A stretch of 64,000 nucleotides of DNA. It comes from Nocardioides daedukensis. GTDB taxonomy: Bacteria; Actinomycetota; Actinomycetes; Propionibacteriales; Nocardioidaceae. The stretch covers positions 1,860,001 through 1,924,000 of the forward strand of contig NZ_JACCAA010000001.1 of the NCBI RefSeq assembly GCF_013408415.1, given 5' to 3'. Numbering within the stretch: the stretch's first letter is position 1; each line of letters opens with the position of its first letter. The notes beneath the pieces are model-generated. The model ran no database searches. It worked only from the letters and a program-made list of their open reading frames with translations, and was not told the origin of the DNA. Shown here piece by piece: positions 36,834-44,175 of this stretch. The position numbers and the translations under genes were made by a program.

Positions 36834-36847
36834 TAGAACACGTTTCA
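36834..36847. promoter_or_regulatory. KstR-type operator upstream of the DHDPR-SDR-MBL operon
   Basis: TAGAACACGTTTCA matches TNNAACNNGTTNNA and differs from the box at 32697 by one base; both are 10-11 bp upstream of an ATG. This shared sequence and position argue for a common repressor. Confidence 0.62.
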
Positions 36848-36879
36848 CTTTTGCGACAGACCCCAGATCAGGGTCGTTC

Positions 36880-36943
36880 GCCCGGCCGTGCCGTGTGCCG
36901 CGCGCGGGCGGGCGGCGTGCTGCCCGCGTTGGGACGGCCGGGC
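36880..36943 (-). terminator. terminator downstream of ilvA
   Basis: GCCCGGCCGT (36880-36889) and ACGGCCGGGC (36934-36943) are perfect inverted repeats, with a smaller GCGGGC/GCCCGC pair inside. The structure abuts the ilvA stop and lies just before the KstR-controlled operon, so it would insulate the two. Confidence 0.6.
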
Positions 36944-38188
36944 TCAGAGCAGGAAGGTGAAGACCGGCGACCCGGGCGGGACCAGCTCGATCGTGAGCGG
37001 GCTCATCTCCATCCGGTCCAGCAACGGCTGCAGGTCGCCAGCGGTGTCGAGCTCGATGCCGACCAGCGCCGGGCCGGTCTCGCGGTTGTTCTTCTTCACA
37101 TATTCGAACAGGACGATGTCCGCGCCCTCGATCAGGACGTCCTCGAGGAAGTGGCGAAGCGCGCCGGGCTCCTGGGGGAAGGTGACCAGGAAGTAGTGGC
37201 GCAGCCCCTCGTGCAGCAGGGATCGCTCGACGATCTCGGCATAGCGGGAGACGTCGTTGTTCCCGCCGGACACGATCGCGACCACCGGTCCCTCGCCCAC
37301 GTCGATCAGCTTCGCGGCCGCGCTGGCCAACGCTCCTGCGGGCTCGGCGATGACGCCCTCGACCTGGTAGAGCTCGAGCATCTCGGTGCTGACGGCCCCT
37401 TCGGAGACGGTGACCACCTCGTCGACCAGGTCGCGCACGATCGGGTAGGTCAGGCGACCGGCCAGGCCGACCGCGGCGCCGTCGACGAAGGTGTCCACCT
37501 CCTCGAGTGCGACCGGTCCGCCGGCCGCGAGCGCTGCGGTCATGCTGGCCGCGCCGGCGGGCTCGGCGCCGATGATGCGGATGTGCGGGTGGCGTTCCTT
37601 GAGCCAGACGGCCAGCCCGGAGATCAGTCCGCCGCCGCCGATCGGCACGATCACCGTCTTCACGTCGGGTGCCTGCTCGAGCAGCTCCAGCGCGACGGTG
37701 CCCTGCCCGACGATCGTGCGCGGGTCGTCGAAGGGGTGGACATAGACCGCACCCGAGGCCTCGGCGAGCTCATGGGCGGCCGCGGATGCCTCGTCATACG
37801 AGCTGCCCGTGGTGACCAGGTCCACCAGCCCGTTGCCGAGGGTGATGATGCGGCGCCGCTTCTGGCGCGGCGTGTTCTGCGGCACCACGACGGTTCCGCG
37901 GATGCCGAGCGCGGCGCAGGCATAGGCGACGCCCTGGCCGTGGTTCCCGGCGCTGGCGCAGACCACTCCCCGCTCACGTTCCGCGGCCGAGAGCCCGGAG
38001 ATCAGGTGATAGGCGCCGCGCACCTTGTAGGAGCGGGCCAGCTGCTGGTCCTCGCACTTGAGCAGCACCGGGACCCCGACGTCCTCGGTGAGGCGCGGTG
38101 ACTGGAAGAGGGGGGTACGACGTACCACCGGCCGCAGCACGTCGGCTGCGCGTTCGACGGACGCGGCGTTGAGCTCCGGAAGGTCCAC
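36944..38188 (-). CDS. ilvA: threonine ammonia-lyase (threonine deaminase)
   Basis: PLP enzyme giving 2-oxobutanoate from threonine for isoleucine synthesis. The 414-residue protein has the Schiff-base lysine in SYKVRGAY (Lys55), the phosphate-binding GGGGLISGL, SAGNHGQGVA, and a single C-terminal ACT-like domain (HYFLVTFPQEPGALRHFLE). The short regulatory domain is the one-domain form found in many Gram-positives; feedback by isoleucine is possible. Starts with GTG at 38188. Confidence 0.94.
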   Translation of the reverse strand: MDLPELNAASVERAADVLRPVVRRTPLFQSPRLTEDVGVPVLLKCEDQQLARSYKVRGAYHLISGLSAAERERGVVCASAGNHGQGVAYACAALGIRGTVVVPQNTPRQKRRRIITLGNGLVDLVTTGSSYDEASAAAHELAEASGAVYVHPFDDPRTIVGQGTVALELLEQAPDVKTVIVPIGGGGLISGLAVWLKERHPHIRIIGAEPAGAASMTAALAAGGPVALEEVDTFVDGAAVGLAGRLTYPIVRDLVDEVVTVSEGAVSTEMLELYQVEGVIAEPAGALASAAAKLIDVGEGPVVAIVSGGNNDVSRYAEIVERSLLHEGLRHYFLVTFPQEPGALRHFLEDVLIEGADIVLFEYVKKNNRETGPALVGIELDTAGDLQPLLDRMEMSPLTIELVPPGSPVFTFLL

Positions 38189-38213
38189 CCGTTCACCTTA
38201 AGTGCCCCACGCC

Positions 38214-38245
38214 GTCGCCGAACGGGCGGCGGCTCGATCGGCGAC
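38214..38245 (-). terminator. hairpin abutting the DadA-like stop
   Basis: GTCGCCGA (38214-38221) pairs with TCGGCGAC (38238-38245) over 16 bases, immediately after the stop of the 38246 gene and before ilvA starts. Likely terminator or spacer hairpin. Confidence 0.45.
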
Positions 38246-39511
38246 TCAGCGCAGCGGGTCGAAGGCACCGAGCAGCTCGTGCTCCGCGGCGCCCGCGATC
38301 TGATCGGCCAGGATCCGCCCGGTGAGCGGGCCCAGCGCGATGCCCCACATCCCGTGGCCGCCGGCGACGTGGACGCGACTCGACCTCGTGCGCCCGACCA
38401 GCGGCAGGCCGTCGGTGGTGCAGGGCCGCGAGCCCACCCACTCGTCCGTACGCCGGGTCCAGTCGACGCCACCGAGCATCGGCGTCGCGGCATCGACGAT
38501 CGCCTTGATCCGCCGGGGGTCCAGCGGCGCGTCGGGGCTGCGGAACTCCATCATCCCGGCCACGCGCAGACCCTCCTCGGGCTTGCCCAACGGGGTGCAG
38601 GCCACCCGCTGGGTCGGGAAGTAGACCGGTCCGGCCGGGACGTGGTCCGGGTGCACCGTGAAGCTGTAGCCGCGGCCGGCCTGGACCACGCGGCGTACGC
38701 CGTGCGGGCGGACCAGCCGGTCGAGCCAACTGCCGCTGGCGATCACCGCGGCGTCCGCGATGAGCTCCTGGGTCCCGCTGACCCGCACCTGGTTGCCGCG
38801 CTGCTCGACCGCGGTGACCTCGTGATCGTCGAGCACCCGTCCACCGCGGGCGAGGACGGCATCGGCGAGCGCGTGCACGAACCGACCGGGGTTGAGGAAG
38901 CGTTGGTCGTGCAGGCGTACGCCGCACTGCACCGCCGACCCGAGGCCGGGTTCGAGCGCGTGCACCGCCTCGCGGTCCAGGAGCTCATAGGAGGTCGTTC
39001 CGCCGGTCTCGGCGACGTGGGCGAACTCCTTGACGAGGACGTCGCGATCAGCTTCGCTCGCGAAGGCTGCCAGGAACGGCTCCGCCGGCGTCGTCGGCGC
39101 CTCGACCCGGCCCGGGCCAGAGTGCTCGGTGAGCAGGTCATAAGCGTCCAGAGCACCGGCGTTGGCGCGGTTGAATACCGCGATCGCCTCGTCCCACTTC
39201 TTCGGCGTGCAGTGCCGCGCGAAGCCGATCAGGAACCTGATCAGGCGCGGATCGGGCCGGAACGGGACATAGACCGGGGAGTCCGGCTTGAGGGTGGCGA
39301 GGATCCCGGACTTCAGGATCGCCGGGTCGGGCAGCGGCAGGGTCAGGGCCGGCGCGAGCCAGCCGGCGTTGCCCCACGAGGACCCGGCGGCAACTCCGTC
39401 CCGGTCGACGACGGTGACCCGGACGCCGTGCTCCTGGAGGAACCAGGCGGTGGAGAGCCCGACCATGCCGGCACCTACGACGACCACGTGCTGAGGTTGC
39501 TGCCCATTCAT
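38246..39511 (-). CDS. D-amino acid dehydrogenase-like FAD oxidoreductase
   Basis: A 421-residue DadA-type (DAO family) flavoprotein. From the ATG at 39511 it has VVVVGAGMVGLSTAWFL near 9-25, SSWGNAGW (flavin loop), and a C-terminal GGHGMWGIALGP. The frame upstream to 39586 is not family-like, so the inner ATG is chosen. Oxidative deamination of D-amino acids is likely: the next genes up are a PucR regulator and a D-aminoacylase, a coherent D-amino-acid module. Confidence 0.87.
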   Translation of the reverse strand: MNGQQPQHVVVVGAGMVGLSTAWFLQEHGVRVTVVDRDGVAAGSSWGNAGWLAPALTLPLPDPAILKSGILATLKPDSPVYVPFRPDPRLIRFLIGFARHCTPKKWDEAIAVFNRANAGALDAYDLLTEHSGPGRVEAPTTPAEPFLAAFASEADRDVLVKEFAHVAETGGTTSYELLDREAVHALEPGLGSAVQCGVRLHDQRFLNPGRFVHALADAVLARGGRVLDDHEVTAVEQRGNQVRVSGTQELIADAAVIASGSWLDRLVRPHGVRRVVQAGRGYSFTVHPDHVPAGPVYFPTQRVACTPLGKPEEGLRVAGMMEFRSPDAPLDPRRIKAIVDAATPMLGGVDWTRRTDEWVGSRPCTTDGLPLVGRTRSSRVHVAGGHGMWGIALGPLTGRILADQIAGAAEHELLGAFDPLR

Positions 39512-39649
39512 GGCTCCATGATCGCGCGGACACCCACGTCCGGTCAGTGCTCTTTCGGCCACGGATCGACGATGGCCCATGTGCAATCGGCCAAGGCCTG
39601 TGGATTCACGATCACCAGAGCGGCGTCGAGGTTCGCGACCGGCGGGTCG

Positions 39650-40792
39650 TCACCGGCGCGCCACCCGCAGCTCGATCATCAGTGCGAGACGGGTGCCCGG
39701 ATCAGAGAGGTCGACTCCGCACTGCTCGCGAGCGCGGCGCAGTCGGTTGCGCACGGTGTTGGGGTGCACCAGGAGGAGCTCGGCCGCCGCGGAGATCTCT
39801 CCTGAGTCGAGGAATGCCCGCACCGCGTCGACCAGGCCGGCGTCCTTGTGCTGGCGGTCGTGCTGGACGAGGCGGGCCAGCGGGCTGGCGTCCGTGTGCT
39901 GGTGGAGAAACCCCTCGAGCCGGTCGACGAGAACGTCCGCGAAGACGTCCTCCAACGTGGCGATCACGCCCAGCCGGCCACGCTTGTGCAGGGCATCGGC
40001 GACGTGGTCGGCGACCTGGCGCGACTCCGCGAGGTCGGCTGCCTGGACGACCGGCGTGCCGATCCCGACAGCGAGCTCGGCTCCACCGCCGAATCGGTTG
40101 AGGAAGTCGTCCAGGATCCGCGGCGCCGACGCCGGGAGTACGCCGTACAGGCCACGCGGCAGCGGAGCACTCAATGCAGTCGGCGCCACCGCAGAGAGGT
40201 GGAGGTTGAGCGGTCCGGCCGCCCGGTGGGCAAGCTCTTCGCTGCTCCCTCGCACCGTGACCACGACGAACGGCCCGGTCATGTCGCGATCCACGGCAAT
40301 TGCCCCTGCTGCCTCCCCGCCGCTGATCAGGGTGGACACGAGGTCGATCCGCTCCCGACGGCCGCGATCTGCCCGGTCCCGCTCCGCCCCCAGGCGGGCC
40401 GCAACCACAGGTGCCGCAGCCCGCAGGATCTCTTCCTGCGCCGGGCTCGGACCACCGGGGATGGCTGCCCAGATCGAACCGGTCAGACGGTCGTCGTTGC
40501 GGACCGCGATGACGGCGCGGGCCACCATGTGTTCCTCCGGCAGGTCTAGAACGATCACCTCGTCGGAGGTCCTCAACTTCTCGAAGACACCGGTGGCCGC
40601 GATCGCGTCCCGGTAGTGCACCGGGACCTGCCTCCCCAGAATGGTCCCTATCCGAGCCTCATCGACGTCCTGCTGTCCGCCAGAGTAGGCAAGGACGATG
40701 GTGTCGCGATCCTCGATGGTGATCGGCGCGCCCATCAGCCCGGCCAACGAGTTGGCGAGGTCGAAGAGGTCGCCGTCGAGGTTGAGGGACAT
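39650..40792 (-). CDS. PucR/CdaR-family transcriptional regulator
   Basis: A 380-residue protein with an N-terminal sensory region (the first 130 residues, GAF/PucR-like), a GGDEF-related central part and the C-terminal PucR HTH: AAELLLVHPNTVRNRLRRAREQCG near residues 335-358 is diagnostic in its VHxNTVxxRL core. Activators of this family usually control purine, amino acid or diacid catabolism from adjacent genes. It sits between the DadA-like and D-aminoacylase genes on the same strand and probably regulates both. Confidence 0.88.
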   Translation of the reverse strand: MSLNLDGDLFDLANSLAGLMGAPITIEDRDTIVLAYSGGQQDVDEARIGTILGRQVPVHYRDAIAATGVFEKLRTSDEVIVLDLPEEHMVARAVIAVRNDDRLTGSIWAAIPGGPSPAQEEILRAAAPVVAARLGAERDRADRGRRERIDLVSTLISGGEAAGAIAVDRDMTGPFVVVTVRGSSEELAHRAAGPLNLHLSAVAPTALSAPLPRGLYGVLPASAPRILDDFLNRFGGGAELAVGIGTPVVQAADLAESRQVADHVADALHKRGRLGVIATLEDVFADVLVDRLEGFLHQHTDASPLARLVQHDRQHKDAGLVDAVRAFLDSGEISAAAELLLVHPNTVRNRLRRAREQCGVDLSDPGTRLALMIELRVARR

Positions 40793-40872
40793 TATCCGAG
40801 CCTACGGAAGCGAGCCGACAAGTGGTGGGGGCGCCACGTCGTCGTGCGGACTCGCTGGGTTCCACACGACAA

Positions 40873-42657
40873 CTACACCTTGACGCGAGCCTGGGCGGAC
40901 AGCCGCGGGGCCACCTTCCGCGCGGCCGGCAGGAAGGAGCCGGTGCCGAATGTGGTGCCGAGGCCGGATGCCATCTCACCGTCCTCGAAGACCACGCGAC
41001 CGGAGATGATGGTGGCGGTCACTGCGTCGTCGTTGCGGTTCACCATCCGGCTGATTCCGCCGAGCTCCTCCAACTTCGCCTCGTGGTAGTCGTCCACTGA
41101 ACCGTTGAGGCCGGCCGGGTCGATGACCACGAGGTCCGCTCGGTCGCCCTCCCGGATCCGCCCCGCGTCGAGACGATAGAACTCCGCGAGCTCACCGGTC
41201 AGCTTGTGCACTGCCTGCTCCAGGCTGATGAAGGGCTCGCCCTTCTGCTCGGCGGTGTGCACCCGGTCGAGGAGGCAGACCGCGTAGTTGTAGAACGCCA
41301 TGTTGCGCAGGTGCGCCCCAGCGTCGGAGAAGCCGATGGTGACACCGGGCGTGTTGACCAGGCGGTTGGCCACCTTGGCGCGGTCGTTGGCGATCACCGT
41401 CGTCCAGCGGAACGCCCGGCCGTGCTCGACGACCATGTCGAGGAAGCAGTCGACCGGGTGGATGCCGCGGCTCCGGGCGACGTCGCCGACGGACTTGCCC
41501 ACCAGGGAAGCGTCCGGGCACTCGGTGATCCGGGCGTCGTCGAAGTCGCGGTGCCAGACCCGCGGCGAGAAGCGCTTCTCGAAGTCGGCGCGGAACCAGC
41601 GCCGGTAGGCCTCGTCCTGCAGCAGGGTGTTGCGGCCCATCTCCTCGTTGAGGTGCAGGGCTTCGCGGCCGGACCCGAACTCCTCGAAGACCACGAGGTC
41701 GATGCCGTCCGCCCACACCTGGAAGGTGGTGGGCAGGTGCTGCCAGACGAACTTGCCCCGGCCCAGACGGTTGGCCAGGTAGGCGATCGGGGCGAAGATC
41801 CGGTTGACCCAAGGCTCGGCCCGGGTGTCGGCGGCGGCGAGCAGGGACACCCGCAGCGGCTTGCGGAACAGGCCCACCGAGGTTGCCGCGAAGAAGGCGA
41901 CGTCGACCTTGGTGTTGAGGTTCGGCACACCCTGCATGACGCCGTCGCGTCGGCGCAGGATCCGGCTGATCGCGCGACGTTCCTTCCAGGTGGCGTGCGT
42001 CGAGGGCAGGGTCCGGGACCGGTAGCGGTCGCCGTCCATCTTGTCCCACGGGTTCGTCATCGTGGAGACACCGAGGAACCCGGCGTCCATCGCCTCTTCG
42101 ATCCGCCGGGCGATCTCGCGCTGCTCGCGGCGACTCGCCCGGTGGGCCGGGTCGGTCGAGCGGCCCAGTCCCATCACCGATGCACGGACGTCGGAGTGGC
42201 CCAGGAAGGAGGCCACGTTCGGGCCCAGTGCGAGGCGGTTCAGGGCCTCGACCCATTCCTGCGGCTTCTGCCAGGTCTTCTTCTCCTGCATGGCTGCCAC
42301 CACGGCGTCGCGGGGCAGCGCTTCGACCCGGCTGAACAGGTCGGCGACGTCGATCGGGTCGCTGTAGACGGCGGAGATCGAGCAGTTGCCCACCAGCACC
42401 GTGGTCACCCCGTGACGCACCGACTCGCTCAGGGACGGTGCCACCAGGACTTCGGCGTCGTAGTGGGTGTGCACGTCGACGAAGCCCGGCATCACCCAGC
42501 GCCCCTCGGCCTCCACCACGCGTACGCCGTCCTCGACGGGCAGCGGGGTCTCGCTCACCGACACGACCACACCGTCGCGGATGCCGACATCGGCCCGGCG
42601 GCCCGGGGCCCCGGTTCCGTCCAGATAGAGGCCGCCACGAATCACCAGGTCGAACAT
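40873..42657 (-). CDS. N-acyl-D-amino-acid deacylase / D-aminoacylase family amidohydrolase
   Basis: A 594-residue amidohydrolase. It opens with the metal-dependent hydrolase signature DLVIRGGLYLDGTG, then MPGFVDVHTHYD near residue 57-68 (two metal histidines) and DAGAHLRN late in the chain; PAGLNGSVDDY is typical of the D-aminoacylase branch. The start at 42657 is chosen because GAGGAG lies seven to eight bases upstream. Releases D-amino acids or dipeptides for the DadA-like enzyme. Confidence 0.86.
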   Translation of the reverse strand: MFDLVIRGGLYLDGTGAPGRRADVGIRDGVVVSVSETPLPVEDGVRVVEAEGRWVMPGFVDVHTHYDAEVLVAPSLSESVRHGVTTVLVGNCSISAVYSDPIDVADLFSRVEALPRDAVVAAMQEKKTWQKPQEWVEALNRLALGPNVASFLGHSDVRASVMGLGRSTDPAHRASRREQREIARRIEEAMDAGFLGVSTMTNPWDKMDGDRYRSRTLPSTHATWKERRAISRILRRRDGVMQGVPNLNTKVDVAFFAATSVGLFRKPLRVSLLAAADTRAEPWVNRIFAPIAYLANRLGRGKFVWQHLPTTFQVWADGIDLVVFEEFGSGREALHLNEEMGRNTLLQDEAYRRWFRADFEKRFSPRVWHRDFDDARITECPDASLVGKSVGDVARSRGIHPVDCFLDMVVEHGRAFRWTTVIANDRAKVANRLVNTPGVTIGFSDAGAHLRNMAFYNYAVCLLDRVHTAEQKGEPFISLEQAVHKLTGELAEFYRLDAGRIREGDRADLVVIDPAGLNGSVDDYHEAKLEELGGISRMVNRNDDAVTATIISGRVVFEDGEMASGLGTTFGTGSFLPAARKVAPRLSAQARVKV

Positions 42658-42698
42658 GCAGGACTCCTCATTCACCGAACGCCGTAGACGTGACGCAA

Positions 42699-42714
42699 CG
42701 TAACCCAGTTCACA
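42699..42714. promoter_or_regulatory. CRP-like site between the D-aminoacylase and K+ channel genes
   Basis: CGTAACCCAGTTCACA is half-sites CGTAA and TCACA six bases apart, the TGTGA-N6-TCACA spacing of CRP/GlxR sites. It is 41 bp upstream of the D-aminoacylase start. Its 18-bp context is nearly the same as that before the FAD gene at 56040. Confidence 0.45.
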
Positions 42715-42828
42715 TTGCCGCGCCAGACTTCTGATGTCTTACGCTGGGCCACCCAACACGTTCCGTTCCCGGGCCACCGTCGGGAGGTTCGTCAAAGAAG
42801 CACACTCAGGGACGAGCGTCAGAAATCT

Positions 42829-43587
42829 GTGACAGTCGAAACGTGGGACCGCAAGGCCGAGATTCCCCTGCTCCTTCTCGCCGTGGCCTTTCTCGCCGCC
42901 TACGCCTGGCCCATTCTCGACACCGACCTGCCCTCATGGGTCGGCCAAGCGTGTCGTACCACGGTCTGGGTGACCTGGCTCCTGTTCGCCCTCGACTATC
43001 TCGTCCGCCTCTGGCTGGTGGACAACAAGCTCCGGTTCGTGCGCTCGAACCTGATCGCCCTGGCCGTCATCGCGCTCCCACTCCTGCGGCCGTTGCGTCT
43101 GCTGCGCCTGGTCACCCTCATCAATGTCCTGAACCGTCAGGCCTCGACCACGCTGCGGGGCAAGGTCGCCGTCTACGTGTTCGGCGGATCGTCACTCCTC
43201 GCGTTCCTCGGCGCACTGGCCGTGCTCGACGCCGAACGCCATGCGCCCGACTCCCCGATCCAAAGTTTTGGCGACGCGATCTGGTGGGCGATCACCACCA
43301 TGACCACAGTCGGCTACGGCGACACCTTTCCGATCACCACGACAGGCCGCTTCGTTGCCGCCGGGTTGATGATCTCCGGGATCGCGCTGCTCGGAATGGT
43401 GACGGCCACTCTCGCCTCGTGGCTGGTCGACAGGGTCGCCGACGAGGCCGGCGAGGCCGGCGAGCTGCGCGGTGAGATCAGAGCCCTGAACGAGCAGGTC
43501 GCCCGGCTGACCGAGGCTCTCGCCCGCGGCGACGAGGCTGAACGGTCAGGGACATCGGACGCGGACGGACCGCAGCAGGCGAAATGA
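42829..43587 (+). CDS. voltage-gated-like potassium channel
   Basis: A 252-residue channel with four or more hydrophobic segments before the pore and the selectivity filter TVGYGD at 160-165 (in WWAITTMTTVGYGDTFP). A reduced S4-like RPLRLLRLV near 87-95 has arginines every third residue. The C-terminus (205-235) is a coiled coil that would assemble the tetramer. The start is a GTG at 42829; the frame upstream is arginine-rich and not membrane-like. Followed by a strong terminator. Confidence 0.85.
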   Translation: MTVETWDRKAEIPLLLLAVAFLAAYAWPILDTDLPSWVGQACRTTVWVTWLLFALDYLVRLWLVDNKLRFVRSNLIALAVIALPLLRPLRLLRLVTLINVLNRQASTTLRGKVAVYVFGGSSLLAFLGALAVLDAERHAPDSPIQSFGDAIWWAITTMTTVGYGDTFPITTTGRFVAAGLMISGIALLGMVTATLASWLVDRVADEAGEAGELRGEIRALNEQVARLTEALARGDEAERSGTSDADGPQQAK

Positions 43588-43624
43588 GAACAGCCCCCAC
43601 CCGTCTTCGGGTGAGGGACTGTTT
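43588..43624 (+). terminator. terminator between the K+ channel and tRNA-Thr
   Basis: CACCCG-TCTT-CGGGTG forms the tip, with CCC/GGG and AACAG/CTGTT pairing below it around single mismatches, followed by TTTC. It serves the channel gene and also lies just past the 3' end of the opposite-strand tRNA. Confidence 0.85.
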
Positions 43625-43628
43625 CGCG

Positions 43629-43704
43629 TGGAGCCGCCTATCGGAATCGAACCGATGACCTAATCATTACGAGTGATTCGCTCTACCGACTGAGCTAAGG
43701 CGGC
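43629..43704 (-). tRNA. tRNA-Thr (anticodon CGT)
   Basis: On the minus strand the cloverleaf is complete: acceptor GCCGCCT/AGGCGGC, D arm TTAGCTCAGTCGGTAGAGC, anticodon arm AATCA-CTCGTAA-TGATT with anticodon CGT, and T arm TCGGTTCGATTCCGA. The 3' CCA is encoded (43631-43629). It reads ACG codons. No pseudogene features. Confidence 0.98.
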
Positions 43705-43769
43705 GTGCTGTCCGGCCCGCCGGACAACCCGGGGAAGTATACGGTCCCGGCTGCACAGCGTCGAAATCA

Positions 43770-43855
43770 CGTCGACCCGGCAGTTGTTGACGCGAGATGG
43801 TGTCAACAACTGCCGGGTCGGCGGGATCGAGTGTCAGCAAGTGCCGGGTCGGCGA
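43770..43855. repeat. dispersed 23-bp repeat, locus B: one reverse and two forward copies
   Basis: Reverse copy 43770-43793 (CGACCCGGCAGTTGTTGACG core) and forward copies 43800-43824 and 43831-43855, whose GTCAAC/GTCAGC cores are exactly 31 bp apart. The reverse and first forward copies form a hairpin. The last copy ends 9 bp from the stop of the 66-residue zinc-protein gene. The region 43705-43864 holds nothing else I can name. Confidence 0.87.
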
Positions 43856-43864
43856 GATGCGGGG

Positions 43865-44065
43865 TCAGGCAGACGCGGACGCGGACGCGGTGGCGGTGAC
43901 GGTCGGGGCCTGGGCGTTCTTCATGCCCTCGTGCCACAGCTGCTCCGCGCCGCACCAGCAGGTGTAGGTCATCGCGACGACGCCGTCGACCTTGGCCATG
44001 CCGGTGACCTGGCTCGGGAAGATCAGCATCTTCTTGTCGCAGTGCGTGCAGTGGTTGACGAACAT
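43865..44065 (-). CDS. small zinc-ribbon-like protein
   Basis: A 66-residue protein with CTHC near residue 6-9 and CWC near 36-38, enough cysteines (with a nearby histidine) to hold one zinc in a ribbon. The C-terminus is a low-complexity Thr/Ala/Ser run (TATASASASA). A strong GGAGG ribosome site precedes the ATG, so the gene is probably expressed. Function unknown; it diverges from the LysR gene. Confidence 0.68.
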   Translation of the reverse strand: MFVNHCTHCDKKMLIFPSQVTGMAKVDGVVAMTYTCWCGAEQLWHEGMKNAQAPTVTATASASASA

Positions 44066-44158
44066 GGTGACCTCCTCGGTCGAACAGACGTGTGGCGCTT
44101 CTGCACCAATTGTCCGTCATTCCAACCAATAGGAGTAGCCTGTCTTTCCGATACAAAC

Positions 44159-44175
44159 CATAGGGAGTTCCTATG
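44159..44175. promoter_or_regulatory. palindrome over the LysR start codon
   Basis: CATAGG-gagtt-CCTATG covers the ribosome site and ATG of the LysR gene. Upstream, AACCAATAGGAG and AACCATAGGGAG form a direct repeat (44133-44144 and 44156-44167). Either could be an autoregulatory site, and the palindrome could also act on the mRNA. Confidence 0.45.

Noticed and set aside
43705-43864. Open frames through the repeat region encoding VNNCRVG-type peptides
   Set aside because: The peptide repetition comes from the DNA repeat itself; there is no ribosome site or homology.
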